64,000 nt of DNA. It comes from Candidatus Electrothrix scaldis (GTDB lineage: Bacteria > Desulfobacterota > Desulfobulbia > Desulfobulbales > Desulfobulbaceae). The notes under the pieces are model-generated. The model was not told the origin of the DNA and made no database searches. It saw only the letters and a list, made by a program, of their open reading frames with translations. The translations under genes were made by a program, and so were the position numbers. Location: positions 4,429,501 to 4,493,500 of the forward strand of contig CP138355.1 of assembly GCA_033584155.1 (NCBI GenBank). Direction: 5' to 3'. This document shows, in pieces, positions 33,305-42,077 of the stretch. The stretch's first letter is position 1; each line of letters opens with the position of its first letter.

Positions 33305-34363
33305 ATGAATAATTCCTCTAAGCGCCCCCAACGAGGCCTGACCCGTCGTTCCTTTCTTCATATAGCGGCCCTTGCCGGTTGTGTCGGTGCTGCCCGCTTT
33401 TTTCCTTTTTCTTCTGATGATCCCCAGATTATCACCGTTCGTGAGTCCTTTCCTCTGATGGGGACCCAGCTCAACCTCACGGTGTACAGCCCGGACCGGG
33501 ATCAAGCCGAGGCAGCAATCACGGCCATGATGACTCGTATGCAGGGCCTTGAAGGCAAACTCTCCCGCCACCAGCAGACAAGCGAGGTCGCGGTACTGAA
33601 CCGCACCGGTTCGCTGAATCAACCGAGCAAGGAACTTCTCGCCGTCCTTGAGCTTGCTAATACTGTTCATAAGAAAACGGCAGGTGCTTTTGATATCACG
33701 GTGCTTCCTCTCCTGACCCTGTATCAGCAGCAAAAACAGGCCTTGATCACGCAAAGCACCCTTGTCCAGAGCCTAGTCCAGAACATCGGCCAGGAACAGC
33801 TTCAGCTCACCTCCTCTCAGGTTCGTTTCGCCAGCAAGGACGCAGTAAATAACACAGCCGGGAACGCGGGAGACCTCGGAATAACCCTGGACGGCATCGG
33901 TAAGGGCTATATCGTGGATCAGGGGGTTGCCACTCTGAAATCTTTTGGTTTTCAGCAGGTATTAGTGGAAGCTGGCGGCGATCTGCTGGTTACCGGCGGC
34001 AAGCCTCACGGAGCACCCTGGCAAATCGGCATCAAAAAACCGCGCCCGGAGATGCCCGGTGAGTTACTTACCGTTGCCGGTGAAGATATGGCCGTGGCCA
34101 CCTCCGGTGATTATTTCCAACCCTTCAGCCCGGACCTGCTTTCTCATCATATCCTCAATCCTAAAACCGGCTTTTCCCCACCCGAACTGGCAAGCTGCAC
34201 TATAACGGCCCCCAATGCGGCCTTGGCCGATGCCTTAGCAACGGGCTGTATGGTGCTGGGGACTAAAGACAGTATAGATATGCTGTCAGATATGCCAGGC
34301 TGCGAGGGACTGTTCATCGGAAAGGATTTATCTGTTCATAAAACTAAGGGATTTGCGGGCTGA
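33305..34363 (+). CDS. apbE: FAD:protein FMN transferase (ApbE family), Tat-exported
   Basis: ApbE attaches FMN through a phosphoester bond to threonines in NqrB and NqrC. The 352-residue protein has a twin-arginine signal (LTRRSFLHIAALAG, residues 11-24). The family motifs LDGIGKGYIVDQ, VEAGGDLLVTGG, ATSGDYFQ and HHILNPKTG are all present. The frame is open 39 codons upstream, but the ATG at 33305 gives a normal Tat N-terminus and follows GGAAG. It ends 1 bp before nqrA, so it is cotranscribed with its substrates. In contrast to many ApbE proteins, the N-terminus does not look like a Sec lipoprotein signal. Confidence 0.93.
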   Translation: MNNSSKRPQRGLTRRSFLHIAALAGCVGAARFFPFSSDDPQIITVRESFPLMGTQLNLTVYSPDRDQAEAAITAMMTRMQGLEGKLSRHQQTSEVAVLNRTGSLNQPSKELLAVLELANTVHKKTAGAFDITVLPLLTLYQQQKQALITQSTLVQSLVQNIGQEQLQLTSSQVRFASKDAVNNTAGNAGDLGITLDGIGKGYIVDQGVATLKSFGFQQVLVEAGGDLLVTGGKPHGAPWQIGIKKPRPEMPGELLTVAGEDMAVATSGDYFQPFSPDLLSHHILNPKTGFSPPELASCTITAPNAALADALATGCMVLGTKDSIDMLSDMPGCEGLFIGKDLSVHKTKGFAG

Positions 34364-34364
34364 G

Positions 34365-35735
34365 ATGGCTTCTTCCAGAACGGAGTTCACCATAAGCAAG
34401 GGGCTTGATATCCCTATCAGCGGAGCACCGGAGCAAAGTATCCAGAAGGGTAACCCGGTCACCGAAGTGGCCCTGCTCGGTATTGATTATGTTGGCCTGA
34501 AACCCACCATGAAGGTGCGAGTAGACGATCAGGTGGCAACGGGACAACTTCTTTTTACGGATAAAAAAAATCCCGGCGTTCGCTTTACCGCCCCTGCTCC
34601 AGGTAAGGTAAAGGCCATCAATCGCGGATTTCGTCGTCGCTTTGAATCCCTGGTGATCAAACTGGAGGGAGAAGAACGGCATATCTTTACCCCGCCCTGC
34701 CCTGCCCCAGAGCAACTCCCTGATAGAGAGACCATCAAGAACGTTCTTATTGAATCCGGACAATGGACAAGCCTGCGGGCACGTCCCTACGGCAAAGTGC
34801 CCTCCCCCAATGCGGAAGCGACCTCCCTCTTTATCACGGCTATCGACACTCAGCCCTTAGCAGCAGATCCATCAATCATCATTAACGAGTACCGGGATGA
34901 TTTTATCTTAGGGCTGAACGCTCTTCAAACCCTGACAGCCAAAACCTTTCTCTGTTGCTCTCAGGACATAAATCTACGGAGAGCTGACCTCCCGAATATC
35001 GAGGTGGCTCATTTTTCCGGCCCCCATCCTGCCGGGCTGGCTTCAACCCATATCCATTTTCTTGATCCGGTGCATTCCGGCAAAGAGGTCTGGCATATCG
35101 GCTATCAGGATGTTATCGGGGTTGGTTACCTCTTCCGCACCGGTAGGCTCTGGGAGGAACGAGTTGTCGCCCTCACAGGGCCGTCCATGCAACGTCCGCG
35201 TTTAATAAAAACCTTGGCCGGGGCCTCTGTTCTTGAGCTTTGTCAGGATGAGCTTGCTGATTCCCAGGCCCGCCTGCTTGCTGGTTCGGTGTTGAACGGG
35301 CATGGGATGGGCGAAGAGAACGTTCACGGATATTTGGGTCGTTATCAGCAGCAGGTCTGTGCCCTGCCGGAAAAAGACAGCTCCGGCCTGCTCAACTGGC
35401 TCCGCTTGGGAGGCGACCGCTACTCCAGCCTTCCGATCTTCCTCTCTGCCTTTACAAAGAAAGCCGGGAGCAAATTTCCTCTCAGCACAGCAAGCTGGGG
35501 AGGAAAACGGGCCATCCTGCCCATGGGAACTTATGAACAGGTTATGCCGCTAAACCTGATTGCCACGGCCCTGCTCAAGGCCATTGCCACCGGTAATACG
35601 GAAAAGGCAGCTGCCTTGGGTTGCCTTGAGCTGATCGAGGAAGATCTTGCCTTGTGCAGTTTTGTTTGCCCAGGGAAGAATAACTTCGGGCCGATGTTGC
35701 GGGAGGTTTTGACCAGGATTGAAGAGGATGGGTGA
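34365..35735 (+). CDS. nqrA: Na+-translocating NADH:quinone reductase subunit A
   Basis: NqrA is the cytoplasmic, Rnf C-like subunit of the Na+-pumping NADH dehydrogenase. The 456-residue protein begins MASSRTEFTISKGLDIPISG, contains the PAPGKVKAINRGFRR lipoyl/RnfC-type barrel and the GQWTSLRARPYGKVP motif, and ends in a region rich in acidic residues. The ATG at 34365 directly follows the apbE stop (translational coupling). An in-frame TTG lies four codons earlier. It is separated from nqrB by 1.5 kb of unrelated genes. Confidence 0.95.
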   Translation: MASSRTEFTISKGLDIPISGAPEQSIQKGNPVTEVALLGIDYVGLKPTMKVRVDDQVATGQLLFTDKKNPGVRFTAPAPGKVKAINRGFRRRFESLVIKLEGEERHIFTPPCPAPEQLPDRETIKNVLIESGQWTSLRARPYGKVPSPNAEATSLFITAIDTQPLAADPSIIINEYRDDFILGLNALQTLTAKTFLCCSQDINLRRADLPNIEVAHFSGPHPAGLASTHIHFLDPVHSGKEVWHIGYQDVIGVGYLFRTGRLWEERVVALTGPSMQRPRLIKTLAGASVLELCQDELADSQARLLAGSVLNGHGMGEENVHGYLGRYQQQVCALPEKDSSGLLNWLRLGGDRYSSLPIFLSAFTKKAGSKFPLSTASWGGKRAILPMGTYEQVMPLNLIATALLKAIATGNTEKAAALGCLELIEEDLALCSFVCPGKNNFGPMLREVLTRIEEDG

Positions 35736-35775
35736 GCGTTCGTTTGTCAACTACCATTAACCAACTCACTTCAAA

Positions 35776-36120
35776 ATGAAAAATAAAGCAACGGCTGAAG
35801 ACGAATTATTATATGACAATGAGGCAATAGCAATGGAAATAGCAGCCAAGGCTATAGATGCTGTTGATGAAGCTTTTGAGGGTGCGGATCTTGACTTGCA
35901 AGCAAAAAAAATAATTTGGAATGATGGCAGCAGATTAACAATAGAACAAAGTGCTCAAAGGATTTCAATGCAATCTGGAGAAGATCTTATTGCTATTACG
36001 AATCACATCATAAATTGGTTAACTATGGATTTTGTCCCCAAGGGGTTAACTCAAAAACAAATGGATGCTTTTGAAGACAAAGTGGATGAATGGGTCGACA
36101 ATTATGATACTGGCTTCTAA
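35776..36120 (+). CDS. Small acidic protein of unknown function
   Basis: This 114-residue, mostly helical, acidic protein (MKNKATAEDELLYDNEAIAME ... VDNYDTGF) has no signal peptide and no recognised motif. It lies 40 bp after nqrA on the same strand, within a block that splits the nqr operon. Its ribosome binding site is poor. Composition is AT-rich relative to nqrA and nqrB, which fits insertion by transfer. Confidence 0.55.
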   Translation: MKNKATAEDELLYDNEAIAMEIAAKAIDAVDEAFEGADLDLQAKKIIWNDGSRLTIEQSAQRISMQSGEDLIAITNHIINWLTMDFVPKGLTQKQMDAFEDKVDEWVDNYDTGF

Positions 36121-36134
36121 TCCAGCACCAGTCG

Positions 36135-36222
36135 CGTAAGCCCGTTTGAGTGCAACGAAAGCGGATAGTTGATTTTCCAAATCCTGAATTGTCTGATTTC
36201 GTTACACTCAATCAGACCTACG
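36135..36222. repeat. Palindromic repeat element, copy 1
   Basis: The ends are imperfect inverted repeats: CGTAAGCCCGTTTGAGTG with AACGAAA at the left, and a right arm whose complement reads CGTAGGTCTGATTGAGTG with AACGAAA. About 20 of 25 positions match. A second diverged copy lies at 36790-36872. The form resembles REP- or MITE-type intergenic repeats seen in many proteobacteria. Confidence 0.75.
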
Positions 36223-36247
36223 AACTGCCAAATATATCAAAGAGATC

Positions 36248-36721
36248 ATGGAGATTGAAGTTGTTAAATTATCAGTTCAAATAGCTGTCTCTGTCGGAGC
36301 TGCTTTCTTGGCTGCGTGGTTAGCTGCAAAGAGATTCAAGGAGGACAGGCTCTGGGAAAAGAAAATGGAGGCATATGCTGACTTGGTTGACGCGCTTCAC
36401 AAAATGAAATTTCCTCCAGGTGAGCATTTTGACGCTGCAATAGGGCGTAGAGATATAGATAAAGAATATAGTACAGAGCTATGGAGAGAATTTAGTCTAG
36501 CTAGGCGTAATGTGCTAAGAATTGCAGAAAGCTCTTCCCTGTTGCTGTCTCCAGAACTTATGGAAGTTGTAGAAGAAATGGAATCAAGATTATCCAATGC
36601 TGATCATGAAACTTGCTGGGAAGTGCATTTAGATACTCAATGGGCCGCAATTAATGAGTGTCTAAAGAAGGTAAAAAGGATTGCCGGTAGAGAACTAGGG
36701 ATAAAACATACCCACGGATAA
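36248..36721 (+). CDS. Membrane-anchored protein of unknown function
   Basis: This 157-residue protein has one N-terminal transmembrane helix (residues about 8-26) followed by a charged helical region (AAKRFKEDRLWEKKMEAYADL). No catalytic motif is visible. Small proteins with this anchor-plus-helix layout are common, but their function is unknown to me. It lies between two palindromic repeats in the nqrA-nqrB insertion. Confidence 0.6.
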   Translation: MEIEVVKLSVQIAVSVGAAFLAAWLAAKRFKEDRLWEKKMEAYADLVDALHKMKFPPGEHFDAAIGRRDIDKEYSTELWREFSLARRNVLRIAESSSLLLSPELMEVVEEMESRLSNADHETCWEVHLDTQWAAINECLKKVKRIAGRELGIKHTHG

Positions 36722-36789
36722 GCCGAACCATACCTCGGTATACCTTTTTTCTCTCCCGCGATAGGTCGAAGCATACCAAGGGATAGTCG

Positions 36790-36872
36790 CGTAGGTCCGC
36801 TTGAGTGAAGCGAAAGCGGACTGTTGGTTTCCCGAACCCTGCATTGTCTGATTTCGTTGCACTAAATTAGCT
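36790..36872. repeat. Palindromic repeat element, copy 2 (right arm degraded)
   Basis: The left arm reads CGTAGGTCCGCTTGAGTG with AGCGAAA. The middle, with GCATTGTCTGATTTCGTTGCACT, matches copy 1 closely. The outer right arm is decayed. The two copies bracket the 157-residue membrane protein gene. Confidence 0.7.
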
Positions 36873-36885
36873 ATCAGCAACAAGC

Positions 36886-37158
36886 CTAATCTCTAAATGA
36901 CAGCCCAATGCGCGCGCATATTTTTTTTAATGTCGCAATCGATGGAGAGTGCTTCCCACTACTCAATGAAGACTCCAGTCGTGTTACTGCCGGTGGTTTG
37001 GTACCCATGCGTTCGGCAATTTCAGCTTGGCTAAGGCCAGCTTTCTGCCTTGCTTGTAATAGCTCACGGAGCAGAGAGAATTCCGGTTCCAAGGCATCAT
37101 AAGCGGATTTTACTTTTTTTTTCTGGAACGCTTTCTTTTTTAATTCAGAATGATTCAT
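36886..37158 (-). CDS. XRE-family DNA-binding protein, orphan antitoxin-like
   Basis: This 90-residue protein has an XRE helix-turn-helix (LSQAEIAERMGTKPPAVTRLE, residues 42-62) and a layout like HigA-type antitoxins. It is on the strand opposite to the nqr genes. A partner HigB/RelE toxin would be expected next to it, but neither side has room for one (repeat copy 2 on one side, nqrB 77 bp away on the other). It is either an orphan regulator or a remnant of a toxin-antitoxin module. Confidence 0.8.
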   Translation of the reverse strand: MNHSELKKKAFQKKKVKSAYDALEPEFSLLRELLQARQKAGLSQAEIAERMGTKPPAVTRLESSLSSGKHSPSIATLKKICARIGLSFRD

Positions 37159-37235
37159 CGTTCTAGACCTTGTAATTCATTTTATAACGACATGATAACA
37201 ATTCTGCTACTACACGGCCAGCTCATTTTTTTAAC

Positions 37236-38450
37236 ATGAAACTCCTCAACACCCTCTTACAAAAAACCGCCCCCCTCTTTCATAAGGGTGGCCGCCTCGA
37301 ACGCTGGTACCCGGCCTTTGACGCGGTGGACTCCTTCCTCATGGGGAGCCGCCACACCACCAGCTCGGCACCGCATGTCCGGGACGCAATGGACCTGAAG
37401 CGGATCATGATCCTGGTGGTGATCGCCCTCATCCCCTGCGTGTTCATGGCGATGTGGAACACCGGGTATCAGGCCAATCTGGCCCTGCAAGCCTTGGGCC
37501 TGACAGGCCCTGCGGGCTGGCGCGGCGCAATCATGGCCGCGATGGGTATACACTGCTCACCGGACAGCTTCCTTGCCAATCTCATCCACGGCAGCCTCTA
37601 TTTCCTCCCCATCTACCTGATGACTCTGACGGTTGGTGGGATTTGGGAGATGATCTTTAGTCTTGTCCGGGGCCATGAAATCTCCGAGGCATTTCTCGTA
37701 ACCAGCCTCCTCTTCCCCCTGACCCTGCCCGCAACAGTCCCGCTTTGGCAGGTGGCTATCGGCATCAGCTTTGGCGTCATATTTGCCAAGGAGGTCTTTG
37801 GCGGGGTAGGACGTAATTTTATGAACCCGGCCCTGGTGTCACGGGCCTTTCTCTTTTTTGCCTATCCCGGCAACATGAGCGGCGACACGGTTTGGGTGGG
37901 TGTGGACGGCCTGTCCAGTGCCACGGCCTTAGCCAAGGTGACAGCGGCCCCTGCTGACACCCCGCTTGCCAACTTCGATTTTAGCTGGGCAGATGCCTTC
38001 CTCGGTACCATTCCCGGCTCAATGGGTGAGACCTCGGTGGTGGCCTGTCTCCTGGGGGCAATCTTCCTGCTGATCTGCGGTATCGCCTCCTGGCGGATCA
38101 TGGTCTCCATGCTCCTGGGTGGCATGGGGCTGGCCCTGCTCTTCCAGTTCACCGCTTCATCCGGCAACGCCCTGATCAACCTGCCCTTTTACTGGCACCC
38201 GGTCCTGGGCGGCTTTGCCTTCGGCCTTATCTTCATGGCCACGGACCCGGTCACGGCCCCGCACACCGATATCGGTCGGTGGTGTTATGGCTTTTTCATC
38301 GGGGCCTTGTCTATCCTGATCCGGGTGATCAACCCGGCCTATCCCGAAGGGGTGATGCTGGCGATCCTGCTGGGCAATGTTTTTTCCCCGCTCTTTGACT
38401 ACCCTGTCATCCAGGCCAATATCCGACAGAGGAGGCTCCGACATGGATAA
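37236..38450 (+). CDS. nqrB: Na+-translocating NADH:quinone reductase subunit B
   Basis: NqrB is the main membrane subunit, carrying covalent FMN and riboflavin and forming the Na+ path. The 404-residue protein has about ten transmembrane helices. The FMN-binding motif DGLSSATA has the attachment threonine at about residue 230. The end overlaps nqrC by 8 bp. The GC content is much higher than in the preceding three genes. Confidence 0.96.
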   Translation: MKLLNTLLQKTAPLFHKGGRLERWYPAFDAVDSFLMGSRHTTSSAPHVRDAMDLKRIMILVVIALIPCVFMAMWNTGYQANLALQALGLTGPAGWRGAIMAAMGIHCSPDSFLANLIHGSLYFLPIYLMTLTVGGIWEMIFSLVRGHEISEAFLVTSLLFPLTLPATVPLWQVAIGISFGVIFAKEVFGGVGRNFMNPALVSRAFLFFAYPGNMSGDTVWVGVDGLSSATALAKVTAAPADTPLANFDFSWADAFLGTIPGSMGETSVVACLLGAIFLLICGIASWRIMVSMLLGGMGLALLFQFTASSGNALINLPFYWHPVLGGFAFGLIFMATDPVTAPHTDIGRWCYGFFIGALSILIRVINPAYPEGVMLAILLGNVFSPLFDYPVIQANIRQRRLRHG

Positions 38451-39216
38451 GGAAACATCCACCGCTGCCTTTCGCGCTGTCATGGTCCTGGCCCTGATCT
38501 GCTCGGTCCTGGTTGCCGGGGCTGCTGTGGGACTCAGGCCGCTCCAGGAGGCCAACCGCAAACTTGATCGGAAGAAAAACATCCTCCGGGCAGCCGGTCT
38601 TTATCAGGGCAAGGGTGATGTGGAGAAATTGTTTCAACAGGTGGAGACCAAGGTCATCCGGCTGGCAGACGGCAGCTTTGTTCCGCCCGAGGAGATTGAT
38701 CCTGCGGAATTTGACCAACTCGGCTCTCTCCAAAGCAAGGAGACCAGCAAAAAACTGGGCAAGGAAGAGGATAAGGCGGGACTGAATCGCCTGGAAAAAT
38801 ATTCTCTGGTCTATCTGGTGAAAAAGGACGGACAGCTGGACAAGGTGATCCTGCCCATTCGCGGCAAGGGCCTCTGGTCCACTCTGTACGGCTATCTGGC
38901 CCTGTCAGCGGATCTTTCCACCATCATCGGCATCACCTTTTATGAACACGGCGAGACCCCCGGCCTGGGCGGTGAGATAGAAAATCCTGACTGGCAGGCC
39001 GGTTGGCAGGGCAAACAGCTCTATGACTCCAATGACCCCAACGGACAACCTGCCCTTCAGGTTGTGAAAGGTCAGGGAAAAGGGCCACATCAGGTGGACG
39101 GGGTCTCCGGTGCCACCCTGACCATGAAAGGGGTCAATAACCTGATGCATTTCTGGTTCGGTGAGCACGGGTTCGGCCCGTTTCTGGAACGATTCAGGGG
39201 TGTTTCTAAAAAATAA
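38443..39216 (+). CDS. nqrC: Na+-translocating NADH:quinone reductase subunit C
   Basis: NqrC has an N-terminal membrane anchor (about residues 11-31) and a periplasmic flavin domain with the FMN motif VDGVSGATLT, attachment threonine at about residue 225. ApbE, encoded upstream, should flavinylate it. The ATG at 38443 follows GAGGAGG and overlaps the nqrB end. The frame is open further upstream inside nqrB, but without support. Length is about 257 residues, normal for the family. Confidence 0.95.
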   Translation: MDKETSTAAFRAVMVLALICSVLVAGAAVGLRPLQEANRKLDRKKNILRAAGLYQGKGDVEKLFQQVETKVIRLADGSFVPPEEIDPAEFDQLGSLQSKETSKKLGKEEDKAGLNRLEKYSLVYLVKKDGQLDKVILPIRGKGLWSTLYGYLALSADLSTIIGITFYEHGETPGLGGEIENPDWQAGWQGKQLYDSNDPNGQPALQVVKGQGKGPHQVDGVSGATLTMKGVNNLMHFWFGEHGFGPFLERFRGVSKK

Positions 39217-39391
39217 CCGCATACCCCGAAGGGGTTATATTTATCCAGCTCGGGGTAACACCCCGAGTAACCGATCTGAATGCGTTCCGCATTTATCCCC
39301 AGGGTGGTACCCTGGGCTGATGAAATACAGCCCCGTTGGGGCATGGTGATGTCATAATTATATGTAGGGGCACGGCGCGCCGTGTCCCTAC
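39217..39391. repeat. Array of six hairpins between nqrC and nqrD
   Basis: Directly after the nqrC stop come six separate palindromes: CCCCGAAGGGG (39224-39234), CTCGGGG ... CCCCGAG (39249-39267), AATGCGTTCCGCATT (39279-39293), CCCAGGGTGGTACCCTGGG (39298-39316), GCCCCGTTGGGGC (39330-39342) and GTAGGGGCACGG ... (39364-39391). Their arrangement looks like mobile intergenic repeats inserted into the operon. They could also lower expression of nqrDEF or protect the upstream mRNA end. Confidence 0.8.
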
Positions 39392-39435
39392 CGGATTACA
39401 AAACCTTCGGACAAACCAAAAAGGGATCAACAACG

Positions 39436-40059
39436 ATGCCTGAGAAAAAAAGCGAACTCCTCCTCAACCCATTTTTCCAACGCAACCCCATTGCCCTGCT
39501 GGTGCTGGGGATCTGCTCGGCCCTGGCCGTGACCGGCAGCATGGCGACCGCTCTGGTCATGTCGGTCTGCCTTTCGCTGGTGGTGGCCTTTTCCAGCCTG
39601 ATCATCAGCCTGATCCGCCAGCAGATCCCCAACACCGTGCGCATCGGCATCCAGATCACGGTGATCGCCACCCTGGTTATCCTGGTGGATCAAATCCTCA
39701 AGGCCTTTTTCTATGATCTTGCCAAGCAGCTTTCCGTCTATGTGGGCCTGATCATCACTAACTGTATCGTGATGGGCCGGGCAGAGGGCTTTGCCATGAG
39801 CCACACGCCGGGCAAGGCCTTTATTGACGGGTTGGGCAACGGCATGGGCTACGGCTTTGTCCTGATGACCGTATCTTTTTGCCGGGAGCTGCTGGGTAGC
39901 GGCACCGTCTTCGGCCATGAGGTCCTGCCTCTGGTTGCCGATGGTGGCTGGTATCAGGGCAACGGGTTGATGCTCCTGCCCAGCGGGGCCTTTTTCCTCA
40001 TCGCCCTGGTGATCTGGGCCCTGCGCACGGTGTACCCCAACCAACAGGAGAAGGATTAA
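39436..40059 (+). CDS. nqrD: Na+-translocating NADH:quinone reductase subunit D
   Basis: This 207-residue six-helix membrane subunit is paired with NqrE and homologous to RnfE. Together they hold an intramembrane iron centre between conserved cysteines ([14 protein letters not shown] in this protein). The ATG at 39436 gives [10 protein letters not shown]. The TAA stop overlaps the nqrE ATG (TAATG). Confidence 0.95.
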   Translation: MPEKKSELLLNPFFQRNPIALLVLGICSALAVTGSMATALVMSVCLSLVVAFSSLIISLIRQQIPNTVRIGIQITVIATLVILVDQILKAFFYDLAKQLSVYVGLIITNCIVMGRAEGFAMSHTPGKAFIDGLGNGMGYGFVLMTVSFCRELLGSGTVFGHEVLPLVADGGWYQGNGLMLLPSGAFFLIALVIWALRTVYPNQQEKD

Positions 40060-40667
40060 TGCTGCATTATTTTGAAATACTGTTCACCTCCCTGTTTATG
40101 GAGAACATGGTGCTCTCCTTTTTTCTGGGGATGTGTACCTTTCTGGCGATCTCCAAGCAGATCAATGCGGCTGCCGGTCTGGGCTTTGCCGTGCTTCTGA
40201 TCCAGACCATCACCGTGCCCATCAATAACCTGATCTACCATTATCTGCTCAAACCGGATGCCCTTTCCTGGGCCGGTTTCCCCGGACTGGACCTGACTTT
40301 TCTCGGTCTGCTCATCTATATCGGGGTAATTGCCGCAGTGGTCCAGATCCTGGAAATGGCCCTGGATCGCTTTGCCCCTGCCCTGTACAACACCCTGGGG
40401 ATTTACCTGCCCCTGCTCACGGTGAATTGCGCCATCCTGGGAGGCAGCCTCTTTATGGTGGAACGCGAATACAGCTTCGGGGAAAGCGTGTTCTACGGCA
40501 TCGGGTCCGGTGGCGGTTTTCTCCTGGCCGTGGTGGCCCTGGCCGGGATTCGGGAAAAACTCGAATATGCCGATCCTCCGGCTGGCCTCCGGGGCCTCGG
40601 TCTGACCTTTATCACTGCCGGTCTGATGGCCCTGGCCTTTATGGGTCTGGCCGGAATTTCATTTTAG
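40059..40667 (+). CDS. nqrE: Na+-translocating NADH:quinone reductase subunit E
   Basis: This 202-residue six-helix subunit, homologous to RnfA, has the conserved [10 protein letters not shown] and [12 protein letters not shown] cysteine segments that bind the intramembrane iron centre with NqrD. Its start overlaps the nqrD stop by one base. Confidence 0.96.
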   Translation: MLHYFEILFTSLFMENMVLSFFLGMCTFLAISKQINAAAGLGFAVLLIQTITVPINNLIYHYLLKPDALSWAGFPGLDLTFLGLLIYIGVIAAVVQILEMALDRFAPALYNTLGIYLPLLTVNCAILGGSLFMVEREYSFGESVFYGIGSGGGFLLAVVALAGIREKLEYADPPAGLRGLGLTFITAGLMALAFMGLAGISF

Positions 40668-40679
40668 GGATATCGCGAC

Positions 40680-41903
40680 ATGCAGGAAATTATTGCCGCC
40701 GTTCTTACCTTTCTCGCTCTCCAGTTTCTCTTGGTCTGCCTGATTGTACTGGCCAAGAAGAAGCTCCAGCCGGGCGGAGAGGTCACCATTGATATCAACG
40801 ACAAAAAGGAGCTCCAGGTCAAGCCGGGGAGCCGTTTACTCACCACCCTGGCCAATGAGGAGATCTTTATCTCCTCGGCCTGCGGCGGTGGCGGCAGCTG
40901 CGGACAATGCCGGGTCACGGTCAAGGAAGGCGGGGGCAGTATCCTACCTACTGAACGGGGCTATATCACGCGCCGGGAGGCCAAGCAAGGTATGCGGTTG
41001 GCCTGTCAGGTCCAGGTCAAGCGGGACATGCAGATTGAGGTGCCGCCGGAGATGCTGGAGACCCGGAAATGGCAATGCACGGTGGTGTCCAACGAGAATA
41101 TCGCCACCTTTATCAAGGAGCTGGTGCTCAAGCTGCCCGAGGGTGAGGAAATGGATTTCCGGCCCGGCGGCTATATCCAGATTGATATCCCGCCTCATGC
41201 CCTCTCCTTTAAGAGCTTTGATATTAATAAAAAATTCCTGTCCGACTGGAGCAAGTTCCGCCTGTTTCAGTACAAGTCCAATGTGACCATGCCCATCACC
41301 AGGGCCTACTCTATGGCCAATTATCCCGGTGAAAAGGGTCTACTCAAGCTGGATGTCAAGATCGCCTGTCCGCCTGGCGGCTGCGAAGAGCCCCCCCCTC
41401 CGGGCAAGGCTTCTTCTTATATTTTTAACCTGAAACCGGGCGATGAGGTGACCATCTCCGGGCCTTACGGGGATTTCTACATCCACGAAGGCAAGCAGGA
41501 GATGATCTACGTGGGTGCCGGGGCAGGCATGGCCCCGCTGCGCAGCCAGATCCTGGAGCTGATGAAGGGACGCCATTCCAACCGCAAGATATCCTACTGG
41601 TACGGCAGCCGTACTTTGCTGGAGGTTCCGTATCTGGATGACTTTACCGCGCTGTCTGAAAAGTATCCCAATTTCACCTTTCACCTCTGCCTGTCCCGGC
41701 CCAAGGAGGAGGATAACTGGACCGGACCGGTGGGGCATGTCCATAATGTCCTGTACGAGGAATATCTGAAGGACCACGAGGCACCAGAGGATATCCAGTA
41801 CTATACCTGCGGCCCGCCGATGATGACCCGATCTCTGGTCAAGATGCTGATTGATCTGGGAGTGGAAGAGGAAAATATCTATAAAGATGAGTTCGGCGGA
41901 TGA
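40680..41903 (+). CDS. nqrF: Na+-translocating NADH:quinone reductase subunit F
   Basis: NqrF is the NADH-oxidising entry subunit. It has one N-terminal transmembrane helix (about residues 6-25), a [2Fe-2S] ferredoxin domain (C68, C74, C77, C109), an FAD domain with RAYSMANYP and an NADH domain with [13 protein letters not shown] and CGPPMM. At 407 residues it has the family length. It is followed directly by nqrM. Confidence 0.97.
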   Translation: MQEIIAAVLTFLALQFLLVCLIVLAKKKLQPGGEVTIDINDKKELQVKPGSRLLTTLANEEIFISSACGGGGSCGQCRVTVKEGGGSILPTERGYITRREAKQGMRLACQVQVKRDMQIEVPPEMLETRKWQCTVVSNENIATFIKELVLKLPEGEEMDFRPGGYIQIDIPPHALSFKSFDINKKFLSDWSKFRLFQYKSNVTMPITRAYSMANYPGEKGLLKLDVKIACPPGGCEEPPPPGKASSYIFNLKPGDEVTISGPYGDFYIHEGKQEMIYVGAGAGMAPLRSQILELMKGRHSNRKISYWYGSRTLLEVPYLDDFTALSEKYPNFTFHLCLSRPKEEDNWTGPVGHVHNVLYEEYLKDHEAPEDIQYYTCGPPMMTRSLVKMLIDLGVEEENIYKDEFGG

Positions 41904-42073
41904 TGAAAATTCTCTTACTTACCATCGGAATCAGCTTTCTGGTTATTGCCGGTTGTGCGTTGCTGATTAATTTCAGTAAACGGCGGCAACGGAAATCGCC
42001 GCATGGCTTGACCGGGATGTGTCATCGGACTGGTGGGGCGGTGTGTGGGAAGTGTAGTGAGAGAGAGCATTAA
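41900..42073 (+). CDS. nqrM: NqrM-like maturation protein
   Basis: This small gene encodes 57 residues (ATG at 41900, or 41903, overlapping the nqrF stop). It has one transmembrane helix (residues about 3-24) and a short tail with three cysteines (GMC, then CGKC). NqrM is needed to insert iron into the NqrD-NqrE site, and the position right after nqrF is its usual one. The known proteins have four conserved cysteines after the helix. Here only three are in the tail and a fourth (C19) is within the helix, so the assignment rests partly on context. Confidence 0.7.
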   Translation: MMKILLLTIGISFLVIAGCALLINFSKRRQRKSPHGLTGMCHRTGGAVCGKCSEREH

Positions 42074-42077
42074 CCGT

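Noticed and set aside
36886-37158. A complete HigBA toxin-antitoxin pair.
   Set aside because: Only the antitoxin-like XRE gene is present. Neither side has an open frame or room for a HigB toxin.
39217-39391. A CRISPR array.
   Set aside because: The palindromes differ from each other, and there is no constant repeat with spacers and no cas gene in the window.
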